A stretch of DNA of 5,041 bases from Candidatus Symbiothrix sp. (GCA_031270525.1 JAISXN010000113.1:1-5041), one strand, 5' to 3'. Shown: positions 1 through 5,041, numbered from the stretch's first letter. Made by a program: numbers and translations. The notes: generated from the letters alone by a model not told the origin.

Positions 1-2
1 AA

Positions 3-107
3 ACTGACTTGCAGCAGGATTCTATGGTGCGTTCTACTGCCGGACTGTCAGTCCATGTGTTCGCCAATATTGCTGCCGCTTTTATTTACCTTATTTTCAA
101 CTCTTGA
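3..107 (+). CDS. C-terminal end of an unidentified membrane protein (partial, 5' end outside window)
   Basis: This frame is open from the left edge and ends at TGA 105-107, giving 34 residues. The last 20 or so (GLSVHVFANIAAAFIYLIF, followed by Asn-Ser) form one hydrophobic helix, as expected for the final membrane segment of a polytopic inner-membrane protein. The preceding stretch (DLQQDSMVRSTA) is polar. A second frame is also open here (from base 1 to the TAA at 118-120), but its Cys/Pro/Leu-rich product looks less protein-like. The small-residue-rich final helix loosely recalls the ends of nucleoside-recognition/SpmB-like permeases, but this is too short to identify a family. No clear rho-independent terminator follows the stop codon. 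Confidence 0.45.
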   Translation, partial: TDLQQDSMVRSTAGLSVHVFANIAAAFIYLIFNS

Positions 108-114
108 TTCGCAT

Positions 115-136
115 AAATAATTATTCGCTAACCGAT
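115..136 (+). repeat. 22-bp direct repeat, copy 1
   Basis: Copy 1 of an exact 22-bp direct repeat whose core is TTATTCGCTAACCGAT. It starts eight bases after the stop codon of the upstream gene. The second copy begins 122 bp further on at 237. The bases just outside both copies differ, so the identity is exactly 22 bp. The non-repetitive CGCTAACCGAT end makes chance identity from AT-richness unlikely. The pair could be a local duplication or paired binding sites. Confidence 0.9.
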
Positions 137-163
137 ACGCACGCCGCATGTGATTGCCGGTGT

Positions 164-242
164 TTATTTTTTTTGCCGCGAATTACACTGATTACACTAA
201 TTTTATTCGTGTTAATTCGTGCATTAACGGCAAAAAAAATAA
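164..242. repeat. Palindromic repeat element with 15-bp perfect arms
   Basis: The left arm 164-178 (TTATTTTTTTTGCCG) is the exact reverse complement of the right arm 228-242. Between the arms lie two short tandem pairs in opposing orientation: ATTACACT at 182-189 and 191-198, then ATTCGTG at 205-211 and 215-221. The second pair read on the other strand (CACGAAT) resembles the first, so the whole 79 bp is an imperfect palindrome built from units 9-10 bp apart. The T run precedes the stem and the A run follows it, the wrong order for an intrinsic terminator in either direction. No target-site duplication is visible at these arm ends. It resembles dispersed intergenic palindromes; copy number cannot be judged from one window. 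Confidence 0.7.
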
Positions 243-258
243 TTATTCGCTAACCGAT
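237..258 (+). repeat. 22-bp direct repeat, copy 2
   Basis: Copy 2 of the exact 22-bp direct repeat also found at 115-136. Its first six bases overlap the right arm of the 164-242 palindrome, and it ends about 45 bp upstream of the candidate promoter box. Because it overlaps one palindrome arm and has no relation to the other, it is not a simple target-site duplication of that element. A small hairpin (TTATCG 259-264, loop AAATA, CGATAA 270-275) follows directly. Confidence 0.9.
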
Positions 259-279
259 TTATCGAAATACGATAAAAAA

Positions 280-312
280 TTTTCCTTATTCAAAAAATTG
301 TATGTATCTTTG
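280..312 (+). promoter_or_regulatory. Candidate Bacteroidota-type promoter of the NfeD-like/flotillin genes
   Basis: TATCTTTG at 305-312 matches the Bacteroidota -7 consensus TAnnTTTG exactly. A weak -33 candidate (TTTT, 280-283) sits 21 bp upstream against the expected TTTG/TTG. Transcription would start near 318-320, leaving a leader of about 30 nt before ATG 349. That leader ends in an A-rich stretch (332-343) with no Shine-Dalgarno sequence, as is usual in this phylum. The -7 match and position are good, the -33 match is poor. Confidence 0.4.
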
Positions 313-348
313 CCGAACAATTGATATGAATCAAAGAAAAAAAAATTT

Positions 349-870
349 ATGGCTTGGTATGTAATTGTATTGATCGTCTCTGTGGCTTTATTCTTATTAA
401 CCACAATAGTTTCCCTGTTTTTCGGAGAAATGGATTTCGACATTGATACCGATGTCAATATAGACGGCGGCGGTTTTTTGGGCGGAGATATCTTCTCTTT
501 CAAAGGACTGCTCCATTTTGCAACAGGTTTCTCTCTGACGCTGACTTTAATGCAAGTAGTTACGGTTACTTCGGTGTGTATCGGTATCGGCGCCGGGCTT
601 GTTTTCGTATTCGCACTGTATTTTTTGTACAAATTCATCTATACGAAATCGCAGCAGAGCCTGATATATTCCGATGAAATCACGGAAATGGATGCCGAAG
701 TCTATTTTTGGAACGATAATCGTAAAATTGGGGAAGTATTCGTAGCTTTGGAAGGCCGTCCTGTTACCGTCACTCTGGAAGGCGCCGAAGGAATGAAACT
801 CGAAAAAGGGCAAAAAATCAAAGTTTCCGGCAACCGGAAAAGCGTGCATCCCGTTGAATTTATAATTTAA
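349..870 (+). CDS. NfeD/YuaF/YqiJ-like membrane protein, flotillin partner
   Basis: This 173-residue protein has a hydrophobic N-terminal helix (about 3-25), an Asp/Gly-rich loop (about 27-48, including DFDIDTDVNIDGGG) and two closely spaced membrane helices (about 52-70 and 72-96). A soluble tail of about 70 residues follows and reads as a small beta-barrel (GEVFVALEGRPVTVTLEG, then LEKGQKIKVSG). Membrane helices followed by an OB-fold tail, directly upstream of a flotillin gene, is the arrangement of YuaF in Bacillus and YqiJ in E. coli. Those proteins associate with flotillin assemblies and are thought to affect their membrane organisation. It lacks the ClpP-like protease domain of long NfeD proteins. 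The start at 349 follows an A-rich leader and a good promoter box. Membrane topology is well supported; family assignment rests on architecture and gene context, because short NfeD-like tails diverge strongly. Confidence 0.75.
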   Translation: MAWYVIVLIVSVALFLLTTIVSLFFGEMDFDIDTDVNIDGGGFLGGDIFSFKGLLHFATGFSLTLTLMQVVTVTSVCIGIGAGLVFVFALYFLYKFIYTKSQQSLIYSDEITEMDAEVYFWNDNRKIGEVFVALEGRPVTVTLEGAEGMKLEKGQKIKVSGNRKSVHPVEFII

Positions 871-916
871 AAACTCATGTTACGCATAATCAAACGAAAA
901 GGTTCTTGGGCGGCTA

Positions 917-995
917 AATCATTAAATCTTTAAATTTTTGAATTATTAAATTTTTGAATCATTAAATCTTTAAATTTTTGAATTATTAAATTTTT
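917..995 (+). repeat. 40-bp AT-rich tandem repeat, about two copies
   Basis: Bases 921-955 recur exactly at 961-995, and the four bases before each copy (AATC) also match. This gives a 40-bp period over 79 bp, just under two full units. Each unit contains two related halves built on ATTAAAT(CTTTAAAT)TTTTGAA. It fills most of the 138-bp gap between the NfeD-like and flotillin genes and ends 13 bp before ATG 1009. The run is extremely AT-rich, so it could act as an UP-like or bent element, and the TTTTG ends only partly match the TAnnTTTG box. No terminator is visible in the gap, so read-through from the upstream gene remains likely. Confidence 0.95.
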
Positions 996-1008
996 AACTT
1001 ATTTTTTT

Positions 1009-2562
1009 ATGGAAACACACATCATGATTCTTATTGGCGCATTATTCTTCATCGTTTTTTTTACTGTTATAGGTATTTTATCGCGCTACAGAAGATGCAA
1101 ATCGGACGAAATCCTGGTTATTTACGGTAAAACCGGCGGCAACCGCTCGTCAAGGTGTATACAGGGCGGAGCGGCGTTTATCATTCCCGTCTTGCAAGGC
1201 TATGCCTATATGTCTCTGAAACCGCTTCAGTTTGACTGTAATCTCCAGAAAGCGCTGTCTTCTCAAAACATTCGGGTCGATGTTCCCACCACCGTAACTG
1301 TGGGTATCAGCACCGAACAGGACGTGATGCAAGCCGCCGCCGAAAGGATTTTGGGACTGGGACATCAGGACATCGAAGATTTGGTTAAGGATATTGTTTA
1401 CGGACAAATGAGAACGATCATCGCCGATATGACGATTGAAAAACTCAATTCCGACCGCGACGAATTTTTAGCAAAAGCCAAAGGGCTGATTGATACCGAA
1501 CTGCGTAAAATCGGCCTCTACCTCATCAATATCAACATTACGGATATCCGCGATGAAGCCGGCTATATCGTCGCACTTGGAAAAAAAGACCAGGCAAAAG
1601 CCATCAACCAGGCCAACGTGGAAATCTCCACCGCCGAACGCGAAGGGGAAATCAAAGTCGCCGAACAGTTGAAAATCAAAAACGCAACGGTGGCCGAAAC
1701 AAAAAAAGACGAACAGATTGCTATCGCCAATGCACAGCGCGATCAAAGCATTTCGGTAGCGAGAGCCGAATCCGAAAGAGATTCGCAAGTAGCGGAAGCC
1801 CAAAAAGACAGAGACATTAACATTGCCGCTTATAACTCGGCAGCGCGTATCGGCGAAATCGAAGCCAACAAAAAAATCACCGTTTCCAACGCAGAACTGG
1901 AAGTTATTAAGGCGCAATCGCAGAGCCTGGCGCAATCGGCCGAAGAACGTGCGCTCGCCGAAATCGAAAAAACCAAAGAATTAGCCCGCCGCGAAGCCGA
2001 AGAAGCAAGAGCCAAACGTACGGAAGCCGCCCTGAAAGCCGAACAAATCGTACCTGCCGAAATTTCCAGACAACAAAAATTGATCGACGCGGAAGGATAC
2101 CAGCTAAAACTGGAAAAAGAAGCGGAAGCCAACGCCAATCAGGCGCGTATCGAAGCGCAGGGCCGCGCCGACGCCATCACCTCCGAAGGCTTGGCGCAAG
2201 CCAAAATAATCGAACAGCAAGGTTTAGCCAAAGCCGCCGCCGAAAAAGCATCCTTACTGGCGCAAGCCGAAGGATTTGAAGCCATGGTGAAAGTAGCCGA
2301 AAACAATCCGCAAGTCGCCATCCAGTGGAAAATGGTTGAACAGTGGAAAGATATAGCTGCCGAACAGGTAAAAGCCTTTGAACACATTAACCTGGGAAAT
2401 GTCAACGTTATGGATACCTCGCAAGGCGGCACGCTGACAAACCTGCTTACAAGTTTGATTTCGTCGGTAGCGCCCGTTACGGACATTATGAAAACGATTC
2501 CCGGTATTCCGAACGCATTGAAAATAAAAGATAAAGATTCGGAAAAAGATTCAAAAATTTAA
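1009..2562 (+). CDS. Flotillin family membrane scaffold protein (FloT/YqiK type)
   Basis: This 517-residue protein has the full flotillin layout. An N-terminal membrane helix (about 5-25) is followed by a basic RYRRCK stop. A SPFH/PHB domain (about 30-190) includes EILVIYGKTGG, IQGGAAFIIPVLQ, VPTTVTVGIS, the ILGL...IEDLVKDIVYGQMRTIIADMTIEKLNSDRDEF block and IGLYLININITDI. A long coiled coil (about 192-430) rich in Ala, Glu, Lys and Gln carries the repeated AE/EA pattern typical of the flotillin domain. The tail has a hydrophobic patch (about 475-500) and a charged end (KIKDKDSEKDSKI). Family members oligomerise on the inner face of the membrane and organise functional microdomains. ATG 1009 follows an AT-rich leader without Shine-Dalgarno; ATG 1024 (Met6) is an alternative that barely shortens the helix. 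The upstream NfeD-like gene is its usual partner. No disrupted or missing segment is seen. Confidence 0.97.
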   Translation: METHIMILIGALFFIVFFTVIGILSRYRRCKSDEILVIYGKTGGNRSSRCIQGGAAFIIPVLQGYAYMSLKPLQFDCNLQKALSSQNIRVDVPTTVTVGISTEQDVMQAAAERILGLGHQDIEDLVKDIVYGQMRTIIADMTIEKLNSDRDEFLAKAKGLIDTELRKIGLYLININITDIRDEAGYIVALGKKDQAKAINQANVEISTAEREGEIKVAEQLKIKNATVAETKKDEQIAIANAQRDQSISVARAESERDSQVAEAQKDRDINIAAYNSAARIGEIEANKKITVSNAELEVIKAQSQSLAQSAEERALAEIEKTKELARREAEEARAKRTEAALKAEQIVPAEISRQQKLIDAEGYQLKLEKEAEANANQARIEAQGRADAITSEGLAQAKIIEQQGLAKAAAEKASLLAQAEGFEAMVKVAENNPQVAIQWKMVEQWKDIAAEQVKAFEHINLGNVNVMDTSQGGTLTNLLTSLISSVAPVTDIMKTIPGIPNALKIKDKDSEKDSKI

Positions 2563-2577
2563 GAATTTAAATCTTTA

Positions 2578-2587
2578 CCCCCCCCCC
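2578..2587 (+). repeat. Homopolymeric C10 tract upstream of the XRE regulator
   Basis: Ten consecutive C residues lie between the flotillin stop (2560-2562) and the regulator start (2601), ending 13 bp before that ATG. The flanks are AT-rich (AAATCTTTA on the left, TTAAAATAGAATT on the right), so the tract stands out. Runs this long are prone to replication slippage and, in other bacteria, can switch expression when near a promoter or ribosome-binding region. It lies outside both reading frames, so a length change would alter spacing rather than frame. A sequencing length error is also possible. Confidence 0.9.
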
Positions 2588-2600
2588 TTAAAATAGAATT

Positions 2601-2813
2601 ATGCCTATAAAAGTCAATTTAGATGTAATGATGGCCCGACGAAAAGTTTCGTTGAACAAACTGTCGGAAAAAGTCGAAATCACTCCCGCGAATCTCTCTA
2701 TCCTGAAAACCGGCAAGGCAAAAGCAATTCGTTTCAGCACGCTGGAAACGCTGTGCAGGGAATTGGATTGCCAGCCGGGGGATATATTGGGGTATGAGAG
2801 GGATATGAATTGA
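2601..2813 (+). CDS. Small Cro/C1-type (XRE) helix-turn-helix transcriptional regulator
   Basis: This 70-residue protein is essentially one DNA-binding domain. An opening strand/helix (IKVNLDVMMARRKVS) precedes helix 2 (LNKLSEKVEI, about 18-27), the turn and recognition helix (TPANLSILKTGKAK, about 28-41), and the closing helix with the family-typical ending (FSTLETLCRELDCQPGDILGY, about 45-65). Length and ending match the YozG-like group of short XRE regulators, which are complete proteins with no effector domain. ATG 2601 follows an A-rich leader (TTAAAATAGAATT) just downstream of the C10 tract. It lies 38 bp after the flotillin stop with no terminator between, so co-transcription is plausible. 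Its targets are unknown. Members of this group often sit beside a small membrane protein gene; here only a decayed frame follows. Confidence 0.9.
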   Translation: MPIKVNLDVMMARRKVSLNKLSEKVEITPANLSILKTGKAKAIRFSTLETLCRELDCQPGDILGYERDMN

Positions 2814-3005
2814 CAAGCGTATGCCAAGTATCAAATCCTGCACCGCCCAAAGATGTTGCCGTTTTTTTAAATGGTTTTTATTCCGATTTTGCCCCCGAAT
2901 TATTCTCTTCTATATGAATTTATTATCAGGGAAAATAATACTTTTGACAAGCAAATTATTACGCAAAAACTATCGGAATGGAACAACAGAAAATACAGTA
3001 CCTAA
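2810..3005 (+). pseudogene. Possible decayed small gene, frameshifted and cut by the MITE-like element
   Basis: Two overlapping frames look more protein-like than the longer ATG frame at 2821. Frame A starts at a possible TTG (2810) overlapping the regulator's TGA and runs to TGA 2915-2917, including NPAPPKDVAVFLNGFYSDF and APELFSS. Frame B is open from 2871 and includes YEFIIRENNTFDKQIITQ then KLSEWNNRKYST, ending at TAA 3003-3005. A +1 shift near 2911 joins them into about 64 residues. The stop of frame B lies inside the left terminal repeat of the 3001-3138 element. Removing that element and one copy of its 5-bp target duplication continues frame B for eight more codons (IFPNPVST) to TAA 3167-3169. 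No protein family is recognised. The evidence is the feel of the composition and frame continuity only, so it may be simple non-coding DNA. Confidence 0.3.
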
Positions 3006-3138
3006 AATCCGCAATCAAAATTATATCTCTGTGTAACTCTGTGTCTTCTCTGAGATTCTCTGTGTAATTTCTAACACAGAGTTACACGGAGAAGGCACAG
3101 AGAACCACAGAGTTGTGAAAATCCTTGCGGATTTTAGG
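3001..3138. mobile_element. MITE-like element, 138 bp, with 14-bp TIRs and 5-bp target duplication
   Basis: The ends CCTAAAATCCGCAA (3001-3014) and TTGCGGATTTTAGG (3125-3138) are perfect 14-bp inverted repeats. Directly outside them lie identical 5-bp sequences CAGTA (2996-3000 and 3139-3143), as expected for a target-site duplication. The interior is a large imperfect palindrome of opposing CTCTGTGT-like octamers: 3027, 3037, 3048 (variant) and 3058 on the left, answered by their complements at 3074, 3084 (one mismatch), 3095 and 3105. The centre is an exact 8-bp hairpin (3058-3065 with 3074-3081, loop of 8). It has no coding capacity, so movement would need a transposase supplied elsewhere. 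It sits 95 bp upstream of sppA and could hinder transcription entering that gene. Confidence 0.72.
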
Positions 3139-3232
3139 CAGTATATTTCCCAACCCTGTGAGTACATAAATTTTACAGTGGATCATAGTTAATACAGAAA
3201 ATTCGGAATTAAATATTAAAAAAATTAAATAA
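3139..3232 (+). other. Leader region of sppA, no clear promoter
   Basis: This 94-bp stretch separates the MITE-like element from ATG 3233. Two 7-of-8 matches to the TAnnTTTG box are present (TATATTTC at 3142-3149 and TAAATTTT at 3167-3174), but neither has a convincing -33 partner at the usual distance. The last 25 bases are A-rich without Shine-Dalgarno sequence, the expected translation start context for this phylum. The first five bases are the right copy of the CAGTA target duplication, so an insertion upstream has set the present 5' context of sppA. Confidence 0.4.
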
Positions 3233-5035
3233 ATGAAGAACTTTTTTACAATGTTATTTGCCTCCATTTTAGGCGTAATCATCGCAGGAATTATTTTATT
3301 TTTCCTGTCCGTTGCATTTATTACGGGCGTAGTTTCTCCGGGAGATAAATCTACATTCATTTTAGAGCCGAAAACGGTGCTTGAAGTGGATTTAACCGGT
3401 ATAATCAACGATCGTGCGGAAGAAAAACCGTTTGACTTTTTATTGAACGAGATAAAAGTTTACGGATTAAATGATGTTATTTCCGCCATCAAAAAGGCAA
3501 AAGATAACGATAAAATCGAAGGAATTTACCTGAAAGCAGGGATGCTCCAAACCGGTTTCGCTTCTGCCCGGCAAATACGGGACGCCTTGCTTTCTTTCAA
3601 AGAAAGCGGTAAGTTTATCGTCGCATACGGCGATCAATACACGCACAACTCGTATTACATCGCATCGGTTGCAAATCCGGTCTATATGAATCCCGAAGGC
3701 ATATTCTCTTTTCAGGGTTTAAGCATGAACATTCAATTTGAAAAAGGTTTTTACGAAAAATTGGGCGTCGAATGGCAAGTCTTCAAAGTCGGGACTTTCA
3801 AATCGGCGGTCGAGCCGTATACTATGGATAAAATGAGCGATGCGAACCACGAGCAGCGTGCTTCAATATTGAATGATATTTGGGATACCTTGTTGGCAGA
3901 CATTTCGGAAAGCCGCAACATTCCTGTCCAAACACTCAATCAGTATGCCGATGAATGTATGACTTTTGCCGATCCTCAGGTAATTTTGGCAAATCAATTC
4001 GTTGATAGCCTGAAATACAAGGATGAAGTGGATGCCTACATCAAAAAACAATTAGCCCTGACAGACGGAGAAGATTTAAACATAGCCCGCGTAAACAATA
4101 TAAAATCCGTTCATACAAGCATCGAGAAACTCCACAAAGATAAAATTGCCGTTTTATTCGCCGAAGGTACAATTATTGATGATGAACAGGGACAATTTTT
4201 CAATTCCGGAATCATTACCGCTAAAAAATACATGGCGGAAATCAACAAATTGAAAAAAGACACAGCCGTCAAAGCCGTTGTATTCAGGGTAAATTCCCGG
4301 GGCGGGAGCGCTTTTGCCTCCGAACAGATTCATCATGCGGTAAAAGTCTTGAACGAAGTAAAACCGGTAGTCGTTTCGATGGGCGACTATGCAGCATCCG
4401 GCGGATATTACATTTCTGCGCCCGCAAGAAAAATCGTTGCCGAACCGACCACCATCACCGGTTCCATCGGCATTTTCGGTTTGATTCCTTCCGGCGCTTC
4501 GCTGGCCGAAAAAATAGGGACAACTTACGACAGGGTAGGTACAAATAAATTTTCGGATTTTGCCCGTGAAACCGTCAATATACCATTGCTCGGCGCCGGT
4601 TTGGTACTGTCCCGTCCTTTCAATGCCGACGAATCGGCCATTATGCAGGCATACATCGAAAGAGGCTATGACACCTTCCTGAGCCGTTGCGCCGAAGGAC
4701 GCGGGAAAACCAAAGAAGAAATCGATTCCATCGGTCAAGGCCGCATTTGGAGTGGAAATCAGGCTTTAAGCAACGGTTTAGTCGATGAATTGGGCGGAAT
4801 TGACAAAGCGATAGAAATAGCCGCCAAATTAGCCGGAATCGAACAGTATTCCATCGGGGAATATCCCAAGGAAAAAGATTTTTTCTCCCAATTAATGGAA
4901 GAATCCATGAAAAACACGGAAACGCGCATCTTGGAGATCTTCACGGGGAAAGAAGCATTAAAGCAAAAACAAATGTTGAATGTTTGGCAAACGTTTGACG
5001 TGAGGCAAGCGGTTGCGCCGGTGGTTGTAAATTAA
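3233..5035 (+). CDS. sppA: Signal peptide peptidase SppA, 67-kDa type (peptidase family S49)
   Basis: This 600-residue membrane-anchored serine protease degrades signal peptides left in the membrane after protein export. An N-terminal membrane helix (about 8-33) precedes two tandem S49-type domains, the long SppA form also found in E. coli (618 residues). The catalytic Lys is Lys190 in VGTFKSAVEPYT, equivalent to Lys209 of E. coli. The nucleophile is Ser389 in MGDYAASGGYYIS, equivalent to Ser409. Other family motifs are VFRVNSRGGSAFASEQI (350-366), TITGSIGIFG (407-416) and GRIWSGNQALSNGLVDELGG (503-522). In the first motif the position usually held by Pro (NSPGG) is Arg356. The start is set by the membrane helix and an A-rich leader; the frame is intact to TAA 5033-5035. 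In many Bacteroidales the next gene is lpxK, which lies beyond this window. Confidence 0.97.
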   Translation: MKNFFTMLFASILGVIIAGIILFFLSVAFITGVVSPGDKSTFILEPKTVLEVDLTGIINDRAEEKPFDFLLNEIKVYGLNDVISAIKKAKDNDKIEGIYLKAGMLQTGFASARQIRDALLSFKESGKFIVAYGDQYTHNSYYIASVANPVYMNPEGIFSFQGLSMNIQFEKGFYEKLGVEWQVFKVGTFKSAVEPYTMDKMSDANHEQRASILNDIWDTLLADISESRNIPVQTLNQYADECMTFADPQVILANQFVDSLKYKDEVDAYIKKQLALTDGEDLNIARVNNIKSVHTSIEKLHKDKIAVLFAEGTIIDDEQGQFFNSGIITAKKYMAEINKLKKDTAVKAVVFRVNSRGGSAFASEQIHHAVKVLNEVKPVVVSMGDYAASGGYYISAPARKIVAEPTTITGSIGIFGLIPSGASLAEKIGTTYDRVGTNKFSDFARETVNIPLLGAGLVLSRPFNADESAIMQAYIERGYDTFLSRCAEGRGKTKEEIDSIGQGRIWSGNQALSNGLVDELGGIDKAIEIAAKLAGIEQYSIGEYPKEKDFFSQLMEESMKNTETRILEIFTGKEALKQKQMLNVWQTFDVRQAVAPVVVN

Positions 5036-5041
5036 ATATAC

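Noticed and set aside
164..242. Intrinsic terminator for the upstream gene
   Set aside because: The T run comes before the stem and the A run after it on both strands, with a 49-base interior. A terminator needs a compact GC stem followed by T.
326..364. 12-codon upstream frame (MNQRKKNLWLGM) overlapping the NfeD-like start
   Set aside because: It could be imagined as a leader peptide, but it is mostly the A-rich translation start region of the next gene read in another frame, with no further evidence.
1468..1935. 155-codon open frame on the minus strand inside flotillin
   Set aside because: This is the antisense of the Ala/Glu/Lys coiled coil; its Phe/Gly-rich product reflects complementary codons and nothing supports expression.
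2821..3036. 71-codon ATG frame downstream of the XRE regulator
   Set aside because: The product is Cys/Phe/Arg-rich and unlike a folded protein, and its end runs into the terminal repeat and octamers of the MITE-like element. The other two frames in the same DNA look more protein-like.
3027..3112. CRISPR-like array of short repeats
   Set aside because: The repeat units are 8 bp with 2-3 bp spacers and switch orientation at the centre, which fits a palindromic element and not a CRISPR array.
3142..3174. Promoter of sppA at TATATTTC or TAAATTTT
   Set aside because: Each matches 7 of 8 positions of TAnnTTTG, but such matches are expected in AT-rich DNA and neither has a good -33 element at the usual spacing.
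4154..4738. 194-codon open frame on the minus strand inside sppA
   Set aside because: It lies wholly antisense to conserved catalytic sequence of sppA. Its Gly/Phe/Cys/Asn-rich composition is what antisense reading of this coding region would give, and no start context or domain supports it.

Overview
The window looks like a chromosomal stretch from a Bacteroidota member, most likely Bacteroidales. The signs are A-rich leaders instead of Shine-Dalgarno sites in front of the large genes, a TAnnTTTG-type promoter box ahead of the first complete gene, moderate-GC coding DNA separated by very AT-rich spacers, and the style of the proteins. This placement is inference from sequence character, not a database result.

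Layout, all on the + strand. (1) 3-107: the last 34 codons of a membrane protein that enters from the left. (2) 108-348: a gene-free spacer with a 22-bp direct repeat (115-136 and 237-258), a palindromic element with perfect 15-bp arms (164-242) and a candidate promoter (box 305-312). (3) 349-870: a small membrane protein with a C-terminal OB-fold-like tail, of the NfeD/YuaF/YqiJ type. (4) 871-1008: a spacer made mostly of a 40-bp tandem repeat. (5) 1009-2562: a flotillin (FloT/YqiK type). (6) 2563-2600: a short spacer carrying a run of ten C. (7) 2601-2813: a 70-residue Cro/C1-type (XRE) regulator. (8) 2814-3232: a spacer with a probable decayed gene and a 138-bp MITE-like insertion (3001-3138) that has perfect 14-bp terminal inverted repeats and a 5-bp target-site duplication. 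(9) 3233-5035: a full-length signal peptide peptidase SppA (S49 family, 67-kDa type) with its Ser-Lys dyad intact. The sequence stops six bases after the sppA stop codon.

The NfeD-like and flotillin genes form the classic bacterial membrane-scaffold pair (compare yuaF-floT in Bacillus and yqiJ-yqiK in E. coli). The small regulator follows closely and may be co-transcribed. SppA is a membrane-bound serine protease acting in the same compartment. Because archaeal and some bacterial NfeD proteins carry a Ser-Lys protease that cleaves stomatin-type partners, a short NfeD-like protein and flotillin lying near a separate Ser-Lys protease is suggestive but unproven.

No wholly new gene system is evident. 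The least ordinary parts are the non-coding elements: the MITE-like element with target duplication, the architecturally similar palindrome at 164-242, the tandem repeat between the scaffold genes, and the C10 tract just ahead of the regulator.
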